Numbered from the stretch's first letter, positions 1-11,047 are shown. The stretch is DNA of 64,000 nt from Chrysomallon squamiferum (GCA_012295275.1 CM022676.1:7449219-7513218), one strand, 5' to 3'. Made by a program: numbers and translations. Notes: generated by a model not told the origin, from the letters alone.

Positions 1-190
1 CCAAGTCATGTCATGCGGTAAGAAACAAAACTGACAAACTGCCAACTTCAAAATGGCCGCCTTTTATCTCTTTACAGCACCCAGTTTATTATGAATTATC
101 ATCTGAGAATTTGTAGAAATATTTTTCATTATTAAAAATGAACGCTCGCACACATACACGCACATACACATGTATATACAAATCTGTGTT

Positions 191-232
<42 letters not shown>

Positions 233-597
233 CACAACATATAAAGATGAACATACGCACATACATGTATTTACTCACCTACTTACTTACAAAGAAAAAA
301 AAAGGAAACCAATTCAGCATACATACATGGATATATACATACGTAACCACTTATCTACATACACATTGCTATAATATATATAAACACATACGTACATAAA
401 TACACACAGGCATAACCTCCAAAAAAAACATTACCCACCAACAAAAAAACAAAACAAAACAAAACGAAACAAATCAAGTATTCAAAATATAACTTGAGTA
501 AACCTATAAAGTGGGGAAAAGTAATAATAATAATAGTCATATTAATAATAATAATAACAATAATAATAATAATAATCATATTAATAATAATAATAAC

Positions 598-673
<76 letters not shown>

Positions 674-1855
674 CAACAACGACAACAAAAAAGCACGAAA
701 ACAAACAAACGAAAAAGAAAAATCAAATAGAGGTTGAATAACCGGTACAGGCTGAGAGCTTAATAAATGTGATTGTGAGAAATGAGTTTTGAAAGAAAAT
801 AAGACAGAACAATAACAAATCACTATACACACAAATAGTTTACGTAAAGTCGTTGAATATTTTGTTATCAGAGACTGGAGTATGTTGAGAATGGTACAAC
901 AGATACGTCGATTACAGAAACTAATAGAAACATTGTTATTTCGCACATTTTTATATAATTATCTACGTTATAGGTGTATGAATAGATTTAGATGTATACT
1001 CAAAAAATAAGAATACAGCACGCACACACATACACACTCACACATTCTTGTATAACCGAACACAATAGAAAGAATATGCTACACAGTAGTTTGGCAGAAA
1101 GAGTATCATGTGCTTTGGGTTAGATCTTTTGTGCGTCGTCTTCCATCCATTGCTAGTTTTAGAGTGTAGAGTTACAACATATCACAGTAAAACGGGTTGG
1201 CTTGTCATGACAGAAGAAACAGAACTTGACAAGCAGCCTAATTCAAAATGGCCGCCCTTTGTCTCTTTGCAGCACCCAGTTTATTATTAAATATCACATG
1301 AGAATTTGCACAAACATTTCTCATTATTAAAAACGAACAAAAAGGCGGGCGCGCGCGCACACACAAACACACACACACACACACAAATGTACATATATAC
1401 ATACATACATATAAACATAAACGAACATACGCACATATACATATATTTACTTACCTACTTACATAAAAAAACAACAACACAACAACAAACAAACACCTTC
1501 AGCATACATACATGCACACATACATACATTCATACATACGTAACAACTTATCTACATACCTGCAAATACACAAATACATATTTCTACGATATAAAATATC
1601 TACATACATGCACATATACACCCAGACATAAACACCCGCCCAAAAACATAAAAAAAATTAAACATAAAAACAAATAAACGTATTGAAGAAAATCAAGTAT
1701 TCAAAAAATAACGCTGTATGGCAAGTCTAAGACCTGGATTCAATTCTGTGAATTTAATTTAATAATAAAAATGTATAACAACCCAGAGGTTAATTTAATT
1801 GTATTTACATTTTATTTTATTTTATTTTATTTTGTTTTATTTTATTTATTTATAA
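1..1855 (+). repeat. Dispersed repeat block (family alpha), two core copies
   Basis: Non-coding block whose core recurs about eleven times in the window in the same orientation. The core runs from a 'catggctggttttgaat' segment through 'caaaatggccgccc' and 'ctttgcagcaccca' to 'cattattaaaaatgaac'. It is followed by (CA)n/(TACA)n-rich sequence and, about 0.8 kb later, a second conserved stretch around 'gtttacgtaaagtcgttg'. Cores here lie at about 1-140 and 1100-1335, and a partial core at 2445-2575. The open frames within are simple-sequence translations (poly-Asn, poly-Tyr, Thr-His) and are not genes. No transposase or reverse transcriptase is visible, so the class is unknown; a non-autonomous element is most likely. 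Confidence 0.65.
528..670. repeat. (AAT)n microsatellite
   Basis: Long, slightly interrupted AAT array. It creates spurious poly-Asn, poly-Ile and poly-Tyr frames on both strands. Confidence 0.95.
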
Positions 1856-1861
1856 TTTAAG

Positions 1862-1977
1862 GTCAGTATTATATGTTAACAACATGAGACAGATGTGCAG
1901 TTGTTGGATGACCTTTTACTTCTACTTGTCGAAAAATTCGTTCTCCAATTCTTTGTTCTATAATTGCTTGGTTTCAG
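1862..1977 (+). pseudogene. Truncated V-type Ig exon
   Basis: Begins after a proper acceptor (…tttaag) with the family start GQYYMLTT and keeps the first Ig cysteine (STC). It stops at the 'tggttt' that encodes the conserved Trp-Phe after strand C. From about 1978 the sequence switches abruptly to the flank normally found 3' of minus-strand ITAM exons ('agtgcctt…atgattaa'). Only about 38 residues of the ~104-residue domain remain, so this is a dead fragment lying at a rearrangement junction. Confidence 0.75.
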
Positions 1978-2025
1978 AAAAGTGCCTTAAGAATCGTATG
2001 ATTAACAAATAAACTTGTTTTCTTC

Positions 2026-2031
2026 TTTATT
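2026..2031 (-). terminator. Candidate poly(A) signal AATAAA of gene A
   Basis: AATAAA lies 5 nt beyond the TAG stop of the terminal exon. Similar 'aataaatgataaagaag' flanks follow several ITAM exons, so its use here is uncertain. Confidence 0.3.
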
Positions 2032-2036
2032 GTTTA

Positions 2037-2128
2037 CTAATTTGTTGTAGAAGGAGCGCTTTCAACATATACATGATAATATACAGTCTCTGTATCTTGA
2101 TGTAGAGTTGGTCTCGCTGACTCATAGT
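2037..2128 (-). CDS. Gene A exon 7: terminal cytoplasmic exon with stop
   Basis: Starts after 'catgtttcag' in phase 1 and aligns with the ITAM exons through HQDTE. It then diverges, reading VYYHVYVES, and ends APSTTN-stop (TAG). It keeps overlapping tyrosines (YYHV) but not the YxxL-x8-YxxL spacing. This is the clearest terminal exon with its own stop in the cluster. It fits the preceding exon: …PD+A joins AC to give Asn. Confidence 0.7.
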
Positions 2129-2204
2129 CTGAAACATGGAATGAAATTATGTTTTAGTTTATATAAAAGTTGTCATGTATGGAGCTAAACAATAATCGCA
2201 ATAA

Positions 2205-2262
<58 letters not shown>

Positions 2263-2941
2263 CACACATGCGCACACAGACATATAAGTTAAAAAGTCAA
2301 TATGATTAAGTGTATATTTTTATATATATGAATATATACCTATCTGTCTATTTATATACCTATCTATCTATGTACAACACAGATATAAAAATGTGTTTGT
2401 CTAGCTGTATCGATGTGAGTTTGTGTGTGCGTGTGTGTATACATTTTTTTATGCGTCTTCTTCCATTCATGGCTGGTTTTGAATAGAGTGTAGAGTTACA
2501 AAATAGCAGAGTAAAACTGATTAGTGACGTCATAACGTAAAAAACAAAACTTGACAATCAGCCATGTTGCCATTTTGTGATATCCTATAATATTGAATTA
2601 TGTTGTATAGTATCATATCATATTCTATGACATTAATTTAAATTGTATTATTAGCTCTGTTTTTCATTTCAATTTGATCTAGATAATGTTTTGCCTCAGA
2701 ATAGGAAACCACTGATATTTAGTGTATAAAGAAATTATATACAGAAAACTTACATCTAAGCTGGTTAGGATAGAATATAAAAATCAAGTGTTATTAAATC
2801 ACAATTTTATTTATAAACTGGTCCTATCAGCGTAATCATAAATTCACTGTATTAATGTGTTCTGAGGTGCAATATCTACCTGCTGTTTCACAATCACACA
2901 GATAATAAATCAGTTAATGAAATTAGGACTATTTATCCAGG

Positions 2942-2999
<58 letters not shown>

Positions 3000-3885
3000 G
3001 TATGTAGTTATGTACATATATGTATGTATGTATGCATGAACGTATGTGTGCGTATATAAGCATGTATGTATTTTATTTATCTCTAGAGATTCGAGTTGGC
3101 TTGAAGCTGACCACTGCAATGTATATTACAATATGATTTGATTATTTGGCTATATATTTATTATTTGGCTATCATATGTTAAAAACATTAAATATAGCCT
3201 GACATTTTATTAACCTTGTTTAATTTTTTATGAAACTGCCTTACGAAGTGTATGATTAAGTAATAATAATCCTTTTCTTGTTTTCAGTTCATTAATATCA
3301 ATTCACTTACTGTCAGGCGTTATGACGGTTTCTGGAACGTCATTTCGTCTTTCCTCTATAGAAGCATATGGATTCTCTGTGTCTTGATCTACAGGCGCTG
3401 GCACAATCTGATTATCTGAAACATGGAATGAAATTATGTTTTTGTTTATATAAAGAATGTGCAGAGATAAAAATACTCGCTTTAATATGTACGTGTGAGT
3501 GTGTATGTGTGTGTGTGTATGTGTGTGCACAAATACATGAACGCGCTCGCACACACAGTCAAATGTATAACAATTTAAAAAGTGAATGTTTAAGTGTATA
3601 TTTTTACATATAACTCATCTCTCGCTCTATGCATATACACATAATAATGTGTTTTCATAGATACATCGATGTATGAGTGTTTGTATGTAATAGGTGAACA
3701 TATAGGTATATATATGTATGCATTTACTTATGTATGTTTGTGTATTTTAGGATTTGAATATTTTCTGTCTTATGCACGTCTGATTAGACTCTGCACAATA
3801 TTTGGAAAGACACTGGCGCAGGAGGTAATCATCGCTGTATACATCTCTGTGTGTCTGTGTGTTTATGTGTGAGTTTGTGTGTGTG

Positions 3886-3917
<32 letters not shown>

Positions 3918-4341
3918 AACTTACATGAATCCGGAACAACACTGTAGGAAACACCTTCATTTGTGCCGATTCTGAAACTTTATACAGACACAAAACGTAT
4001 ATTTATTCAAATGTAAGTAATATATATATTACATATACATTGATGCAATAATCCGAGGACGTACACAAGAATGCAAACATACATACCTATATATACACCA
4101 TACACACATATATTACATGAATATATGCATGTTACATATATCGACGTGAACATACACACATACGTACATACACAAATACATACACGCACAACATACATAG
4201 ATATATACGTAGACACACAGAGAATGACATACATACGTACATAAACAAATTAATTATTTTACAGATAGAAAAGACATTAATAGAGGTTTATTAATTAATT
4301 TACCTTTCAGCGTTCGACCTTTTTACCTTTTTGTCTCCTGC

Positions 4342-4430
<89 letters not shown>

Positions 4431-5361
4431 TACTTATTACGTTAGCCATATCATTATCAGGTGGCAGAAATGCACAGGTGGTCTGAAAAACTTAAACAAG
4501 TAATTGTGTCAGTTAGACTTGATTTATCTCCTCTTCACTCTATAGGTAAGTGTAATTCAAATACTAAAACAAATAAACAAATATACATACTAATAAAGAA
4601 ACAAACAAATGAATGAAAGAATGAACGAACGAGCAAATGGATGAATGAATACATAAAGAAAGAACATAAAATAAAATAAATAAAATAACAATGAAACAAA
4701 TAAACAAACAAATAAACAAACAAGCAAATAAATAAATATATAAACAACGAATAAATAAATAAATAAATAAATAAATCATTACTTCTTTTGTATCCTAAGT
4801 AGATAACAACGACAGTTATAATGATTACAGACAGAGAAAAGAAAATTCCAAAACTGCTGACAAATCCTTTTCCAAACTGACTGCTGTCTTCAACAGCGCC
4901 TGAAAATTGATTAATAAAAATAATATTAAATTAAATATATTATTTATATTTCTATTTGGTATTGTTAACATATTCAGAGAGTAGGTAATTGTTTATTTGC
5001 TATTGTTAAGGTATCTTTCATTTAAAATACTGTTACTCTGTTTATGTTCATCTGTTTCTTTGTCTGATTTTTCTTTCATTCTTTACATCACTGGATCCAT
5101 ACATCCGTCCATCCATCTGTCCAACAACTCACTGTCTAGATATCTGTAAATACATAAATATACATCCAAAAAAAAAAAAAAAAGACGTTGTCACCATCGA
5201 CATCATGATCATCCCCAGCATCATCATCATCGTAGTCAAATTTTTCTTTTCGTCTCACTGATAGTAAAAATCGTGGAGTTGCTCGCATTGTTAGTTATGG
5301 ATATTATCACTTTCACTTCTATTCATTTTTTGTTTCTTGTGTTAATATTTTTGCTGATTTA

Positions 5362-5419
<58 letters not shown>

Positions 5420-7311
5420 GTAGTAGTAGCAGTAATAATAGTAGTAATAAAAAATAAATAATGATCTAAATATTGATATGTATATAAATGTATGATTTTA
5501 AAAATATATGTTCATATACATAGGTTGGTGTTTACGTACGTATCTGTTTTATCATATAATTATGCTGAATCTTCTTTCATGAAAAAATATGAACTTATTT
5601 AAATATTAAAATAAATGAATAATTCTTATCTTCTGTAATTACAATCTATTAAATTAAAGGTTTTTGACCTATTACTTCAAGTATTATTTGTTGCATTCAG
5701 ATGCTTTGTTTAGTTATCATTGACCGTGCGTATTTCCTAAAAAGATAATTATAAACATGGAACCGATAATACATCTGACTTCCAATCTTGTTTTGTTCTA
5801 TTCAGATACAAGATTTAGCAGTACAGATTTTCTAGAATGGTAATTATAAACATAAAACCTATGAGTTATAGCACGGTTTAGTTTTATTAAGTTTATTGCT
5901 TAATTATCATTAATACTACGTATTTCCTAGAATGATAATAATCAAACTGATTTTACCTCTCACTTCAAGTTTTATTTCATTGCTTTGTGATTTAAAATCA
6001 CCACATCTCCACACTGTTCCATGTTGACTGAGTTTGACAGATTTTATTATGAGTAGATTTCTATCACCTGAGCAGTGAAAACTGTATTCTTTTGGATATT
6101 CATAAAAAAAATCACACTGACCATGGCTTCCTATTACATGAATCCTGTATTCTGTGTTATTCACGAACCAGGTAATTACAGGAGAAGAAAAATCCCTCCG
6201 ACAGGTGAAAGTAAAAAGTGATCCAACAAGTGCATATCTGTCTGATGTTGTGAATCTATAATGTTGACCTTAAATTAGAAGAACAAAACTAATGAAAAGT
6301 AACTAAAATTAAAATAAAAATTAAAATTAAATTGAATTAATCTTAACAAAATGATGTTTTTTATAATTACATATATGCTAGACTCTACATTAATTTGTAT
6401 TTCATAATTATTAATATTATTGTTTTGGTATGATATTATTCTACGATATATTCTACGACATTACTTTATACCATTAGAATTGCTTTTCGTTCTTGTTTAA
6501 ACTATATAACGTTTTCCGTCAAAATAAAAAACTAATGATGTTTAGTATATAGAGAAATTGTACTGAGAACACCTACATCTAAGCTGATTAGAAAAAGAAT
6601 ATAACATTTAATTTCCACTAATAAATCGTGTTATTAAATCATAATTTTATTTATAAAGTGATCCCATGAGTGTAATCATGAATTCACTGTAATAACGTGT
6701 ACTGCATTGTGAACGTAACCATGAACCGATTATACGTATTAATGTGAACTGCATTCTCAACGTAACCATGAACTGACTGTATTAATGTGTACTGTGTTGT
6801 CAACGTAACCATGAACTGATTGCATTAATGTGTACTGCATTGTCAACGTAACTATGAACTGAGTGTATTAATGTGAACTGCATTCTCAACGTAACTATGA
6901 ACTGAGTGTATTAATGTGAACTGCATTGTCAACGTAAACATGAACCGACTGTATTAATGTGTACTGCGTTGTCAACGTAATCATGGACCGACTGTATCAA
7001 TGTGTACTGCAATATTAACGTAACTTTGAACTGACTGTTTTAATGTGCACTGCGTTGTCAACGTAATCATGAATTCACTGTATTAATATGTACAATGTCT
7101 ACTTATATTTACAGTCACACAGATAATAAATCAGTTAAAGAAATTAGGACTATTTATCCATAACCATCGTCCATACACAACGTCGATTCAATCTAAATTT
7201 CACAGTTACATTAACTCAGATAGAGATAAATAATCTGAATATAAAATACATACCTTGTACATCCAATATACATCCCAGGAACACGATAACACAGAATAAC
7301 TTATAACTCAT
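2037..7311 (-). CDS. Gene A: one-Ig membrane receptor with tyrosine tail (7 exons, introns included)
   Basis: Assembled from seven exons with consensus splice sites: 7311-7254 (signal), 6268-5957 (V-type Ig), 4899-4783 (transmembrane), 4337-4304, 3971-3925, 3415-3311 (ITAM-derived) and 2128-2037 (terminal, stop TAG). Phases match at every junction, including the unusual 1-to-2 and 2-to-1 pair of small exons. The joined exons total 765 nt, that is 254 residues plus stop, with no internal stop. This strongly supports a real gene. Predicted layout: secretion signal, one four-cysteine Ig domain, one membrane span, a basic juxtamembrane stretch, and three tyrosine-bearing tail segments. The C2 Ig exon seen in paralogues B and E is missing; only its upstream intron flank remains. 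Function is inferred: a cell-surface receptor with phosphotyrosine signalling. Confidence 0.8.
2205..2256. repeat. (TG)n/(TA)n microsatellite
   Basis: Compound dinucleotide tract inside the 3' flank of gene A. Confidence 0.9.
2944..2998. repeat. (AC)n microsatellite
   Basis: About 27 uninterrupted AC units in the last intron of gene A. Confidence 0.95.
3311..3415 (-). CDS. Gene A exon 6: ITAM exon reduced to one tyrosine
   Basis: 105-nt phase 1-1 exon, acceptor 'catgtttcag', donor gtaagt. It reads [19 protein letters not shown]: the first half (E-x-x-Y-x-x-I) is intact. The second tyrosine box, YEVL in paralogues, has become ETVI, so the two-tyrosine ITAM is now a single YxxI preceded by an acidic residue. 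That resembles the hemITAM of some vertebrate C-type lectin receptors; the comparison is inference. Framing sequence (DNQ… start, PDS end) is conserved. Confidence 0.75.
3925..3971 (-). CDS. Gene A exon 5: 47-nt phase 2-1 cytoplasmic exon
   Basis: Flanked by 'gtttcag' and gtaagt. It enters in phase 2 and leaves in phase 1, exactly compensating the preceding 34-nt exon. It encodes IGTNEGVSYSVVPDS. VSYSVV fits the ITIM-type consensus (V/I/L/S-x-Y-x-x-V/L/I), and the PDS ending matches the ends of the ITAM exons, so it may be a half-ITAM derivative. No counterpart was found in genes B or D. Confidence 0.6.
4304..4337 (-). CDS. Gene A exon 4: 34-nt basic juxtamembrane exon
   Basis: Acceptor 'attgcag', donor gtaaat; phase 1 in, phase 2 out. 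It encodes DKKVKRSNAE, a stop-transfer-like basic stretch just after the transmembrane exon. A homologous 31-nt exon lies in gene D (37409-37439) with the same flanks, which argues that it is real. Confidence 0.6.
4341..4430. repeat. (AAT)n microsatellite
   Basis: Directly upstream (on the minus strand) of the acceptor of the 34-nt exon. The same ATT tract precedes the gene D counterpart, so it was duplicated with the exon. Confidence 0.95.
4783..4899 (-). CDS. Gene A exon 3: transmembrane exon
   Basis: 117-nt phase 1-1 exon, acceptor 'aattttcag', donor gtaatg. It encodes AVEDSSQFGKGFVSSFGIFF, then a strongly hydrophobic run SLSVIIITVVVIYLGYKR ending in a basic stop-transfer. There is no charged residue inside the span, so it would not need a charged partner in the membrane. 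It is nearly identical to the gene B exon at 12435-12551. Confidence 0.85.
5184..5275 (-). other. Relic of the C2 Ig exon's upstream intron
   Basis: Matches the intron segment just upstream of the C2 exon in gene B (about 14567-14680: 'gacgttgtca' plus ATC/ATCATC-rich sequence and the 'cactgatag' piece). A poly(A/T) run then stands where the C2 exon should start. It marks a deletion that removed the C2 domain from gene A. Confidence 0.6.
5364..5418. repeat. (AAT)n microsatellite
   Basis: Intronic trinucleotide array in gene A. Confidence 0.95.
5957..6268 (-). CDS. Gene A exon 2: V-type Ig domain
   Basis: 312-nt phase 1-1 exon (acceptor 'aatttaag', donor gtaaaa) encoding 104 residues. Ig landmarks: Cys23 (FTFTC), Trp34 (ITWF) and Cys89 in GTVWRC, the equivalent of D-x-Y-x-C. 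An extra pair, Cys52 and Cys66, probably forms a second disulfide. N-glycosylation sequon NNT follows the Trp. It ends KLEVRG like all paralogues and is intact. Confidence 0.85.
6655..7090. repeat. Minisatellite, ~46-bp unit, about 9 copies
   Basis: Tandem units of the type 'actgtattaatgtgtactgc' followed by 'gttgtcaacgtaaccatgaa', in intron 1 of gene A. One to three units occur at the same place in gene B (about 16510-16570 and 21000-21110). An inverted array lies at 53.0-53.4 kb. Confidence 0.9.
7254..7311 (-). CDS. Gene A exon 1: signal peptide
   Basis: ATG to a gtatgt donor, 58 nt, phase 1 out. It encodes MSYKLFCVIVFLGCILDVQ: a short basic start, hydrophobic core and VQG at the probable cleavage region. 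Same length and frame as the signal exons of genes B, D and E. Confidence 0.8.
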
Positions 7312-7559
7312 TTCAAGTATTTTAGTTTTCACTGCCGCTAATAATAAAAAACTAGATTTATTATTGTTATTTGTTTTTAACTCGTCATCACTACTTTCTT
7401 CTTTTCACTCCTGTTACTGTGAAAATAGTTCCTTCGCAATCTTCTTATTTCAAATTCTTCCTTGTTTTCTTTTCTTTTGTTACGTTACCACTTTTACTTC
7501 CTGCTTCACAAGAAAAACACCTGTTTTATTCTTTGTATAATAACATCAATAATATATTA

Positions 7560-7840
7560 GATCCACTCAACTGACTTCAGTAGTTCGTTGATACCACAAA
7601 AGAATAATATTTAGTTGTAAATACAAGCACTATCATAAAATCACCGACTGAGAAATCTTCGGACATGTCCGACTTGACCTAAAACGTGACGTAAAGGTTA
7701 TCTGACTAACACGTGACTGCTTTTCAGCGCGACGATATCTAGTTTAAACTGATCTCATTCATCGCTTCACACGCCATTCACCACACTCACAAGGCGGACG
7801 ACGTTACTGAATACTGTCGACGTGCAGACACTAAGCAGAC
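7560..7840 (-). promoter_or_regulatory. Conserved 5' block of gene A (promoter/5'UTR candidate)
   Basis: One of five copies of a block found upstream of signal exons. It contains 'ctgaagtcagt', a palindromic RRRCATGYYY site at 7661-7670 (ggacatgtcc, the p53-family half-site consensus) and a CACGTG E-box near 7711. It is more GC-rich than its surroundings. The transcription start is not determinable. Confidence 0.5.
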
Positions 7841-7859
7841 GTAAATAAGAATTTTTTTT

Positions 7860-9110
7860 TTTGTTTTTTCTTTATTTTCTTTTCTTCACTAGTTTCTTAT
7901 TACCACTGCTGTTGATATAAATATAATTTTCAACACCTTCTTTTTTGTTTTATTTTTGCTAACTTGTCTGGTTTACTTCATGTTTCACAAGTAAAATGAA
8001 ACATTTTCTGGGTGGTTGAATATATTTTTCAATATACTAGATGCAGTCGACTGCATCGAGCAACCTACATACAGCTCTGAGACATGACATACAGCGTTGT
8101 ATTTTTATAGCTAATTTTTCTCAGTACGGGTCTTTTTCTTTCTTTTATGCGTGTTGTGTTTATGTTCGTATACACGTATGATGGTATTTTACCTTATAGG
8201 TATGTATATTTCTATGTTTGCAGGTATCTACCTAGGTATGTGGGTAAGTATGTATATATGTATGTATGTATGTGTATTACTGAGATTAATCATATTTGTA
8301 TTTCTGTGAAAATTCGTAAATTTTTCGTGAGAAATTTCAACAGTTACAGTCACAATTCACAAAATGGTAATGAACTGTTTAAATTCGAGATTAGCAGCTC
8401 ATTAAAATGTTTATAACTTTTCTCACAGGTAACCATTTACACAGTTCAAATCTCGTGTGACTGTATATTTGTATTTTAACTCAATATTTGTATTTTATTA
8501 AAATCATTTAACCATTTGACCTCGGTTATTTATTTCCTATTTCACAAGAAAATGAAAATCTGTTTTTTATTATTTGTAAAATATTCTCTGGGTGGTTGAA
8601 CGTATTTTTCTAAATGCATCTGTGAGACATGAGATACAGCTTTGTATTTCTCATAATTAAATTTGTCCAGTACGTTTTTTTTTTCGTTTATTTGTTTTTC
8701 CTATTTTTTGTTTTCATACGTGTTTCTTTTCTTTCTTTTATATAATAGGTCGGTCGATACGTATGAAAGTATTTAACCTTACAGCTATGTGTATTTCTAT
8801 GTTTGCATGTGCGTAGATATGTATGTAGGTAATTAGTTAAGTCTGTATATATGTGAGTATGTATGTATGTATGTATGTTATGCTGCATCTATTTATCACT
8901 GAGAATAGTTATTTTTGTGTTTTTCTGTAAATACGCAGATTTTTCGTGACTAAGTTTAACAGTTACAGTCACAATTCACACAAAGGCAATGAATGGTAGA
9001 AATTCGCATTTAATAACTGATTGAAATGTTCGTAACAAGCTCACAATGTTCACAGCTAGCTATTTACACAGTTCAAATCTGGTGTCATTGTAGAAAATAA
9101 AAGTTTGTAG
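7860..9110. repeat. Direct duplication of a ~600-bp non-coding unit between genes B and A
   Basis: The stretch about 7930-8420 is repeated, diverged, at about 8520-9030. Shared landmarks in order are 'ctgggtggttgaa', 'tgagacatgagatacagc', 'ttacagtcacaattcac' and a GTAT-rich tract. No coding signal is seen; this is the intergenic space between the end of gene B and the start of gene A. Confidence 0.6.
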
Positions 9111-9218
9111 TCTTTACACTTTAACAAAAATCATCTAACAATTTAGCCTTATTTAACGTTTTATGAAAGTGCCTTCGGAAGATTAACTAATAATCTTGTT
9201 TTCTTCTTTATCATTCAC

Positions 9219-9343
9219 TCATATCATTTCATTTACAATCAAACTTTGTATGACGTCATATGGGACTTCATATCCTCTATCTTCTAGAAAAGAATATGAA
9301 TTACTTGTATCTTCATTTACAGCCGCTGGCGCAGTCTGATTAT
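9219..9343 (-). CDS. Gene B ITAM exon 4, probable terminal exon
   Basis: Acceptor 'catgtttcag'. It encodes SNSYSFLEDRGYEVPYDVI: YxxL-x8-YxxI with an extra Tyr between. The 3' end differs from its siblings by +2 nt, so the position of the usual donor (after 9237, gtaaat) would leave in phase 0, not 1, and break any following phase-1 exon. Reading on gives five more codons and TGA at 9219. I take it as terminal; a downstream exon in another phase is the alternative. Confidence 0.55.
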
Positions 9344-9435
9344 CTGAAACATGGAACGAAATATATACAGACATACACACACGTGAAAAGTGTTTTTATA
9401 GATACATCGATGGGTGAGTATGCATATGTCTGTGC

Positions 9436-9481
<46 letters not shown>

Positions 9482-10970
9482 GTATATAGACACACATACA
9501 TGCACACACATATGTATAGTAGTCAATAGTGCTACAAATTGTATATGTGTACATACATTTATAAAACTTCTATACACAAAATACTGTAGACTATTTATAG
9601 AGGCTGTATTTGAAATATTTAGACTATATTTCTATTCTTAGGCTATGCTATTATATCCCAAAATGCGAAAATACAGAAGCATTTTGGATAAAGGATTATC
9701 AGCCTACATATATACACATATATAGGGTATTATGCACAACCATTACGTCACGATCAATATCCGGGTAGGCTATATTATAATGACTGGGAGCCGTCCTATC
9801 TGGAAAATCGTGCATGTTCAGTTTTAGTTTGTTGTACATCATAGCAGTAAGACAATCTTTTTCTTTATTTTCCATGAAAGTGTATAACTCGTTATCTTCT
9901 TTATCATTAATTAATATCAGTTCACTTACTATCAGGTATTAAGACGTCATATGGGACCTCATATCCTCTTTCCTCTAGAGAAGAATATGGATTTCCTGCT
10001 GGCACAGTGTGATTGTCTGAAACGTAATACAATTATGCTTTGGCTTATCTAAAAATTGCTATGTGTAGAGATAACAATAATCGCATTAATATTTGTGTGT
10101 GTATTTGTCTAAGTGTGTAAATATATACAAACTGTATATGAAATATAAATGGAATCGGTTTCTACTATTCTAAGGCTGTCACATTAAATCCCCAAACCCG
10201 AAAATTCAGAAGTATCTCGGATAACGGATTATCAAACTGCAGATATAGCGTAATGATTCATGGGGAGGTTAGGCACAGCCATTATGTCACAATCCAACGA
10301 CACCGAGAAAGACAAATATACATATAGATAGATAGATAGATATATGGATAGATAGATAGATAGATAGATAGATAGGAATGATAGAGATATTTATATATAT
10401 GTAGTGTAGGATACATTATGATAATTGGGAGCCTTCCTCTCTGGAAAATCGTGGATGTCGAGTTTTAGTTTGTTGTACATCATAACGGTGAGACAACCTT
10501 GTTTATTTTTTCATGAAAGTGTCTAAATAAGTGTATGCTTAACAAACAATACTCGTTTTCTTCTTTATCATTTATTAATATCAGTTCACTCACTGTTAAA
10601 CATTAAGACGTCATATGGGACGTCATTTCGTCTTTCATCTAGAGAAGAATATGAATTTCCTGTATCTTGATGTACATTCTCATTATCTGAAACATGAAAT
10701 GAATATATGTTTTGTTTCGTACGAAAGTTGTCATGTTCGGAGAAAACAATAATCGCTGTAATGTCTATATATATAAATACACACACACACACACACACGC
10801 ACACACACACACACACACGCACACACATATGTCAGCTAAAAAGTCATTGCTTAAGTCTATATATTTATATATGCATTATCTTTCTCTGTGTACATACATA
10901 TCTATGTATCTGTCTATCTATCTATATACTTACACGTACGAATGAGTTTTTCCTGCTATATCCATGTTTG

Positions 10971-11047
<77 letters not shown>

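Noticed and set aside
138-741. Open frames rich in Thr-His, Ile-Tyr, Asn or Tyr runs (also near 9.3, 10.7, 12.8, 23.3, 52.6 and 59.9 kb)
   Set aside because: They are translations of microsatellites in several frames at once, with no domain, splice context or composition of a real protein.
4535-4779. Phe/Leu/Ile-rich minus-strand frames at 4.5-4.8, 12.2-12.4 and 29.6-29.85 kb resembling membrane proteins
   Set aside because: They arise from (AAAT)n-type repeats and overlap the real transmembrane exons only at their edge or not at all.
8147-8416. Plus-strand 89-residue frame between genes B and A
   Set aside because: Lies in a duplicated GTAT-rich non-coding unit; the second copy of the unit does not keep the frame.
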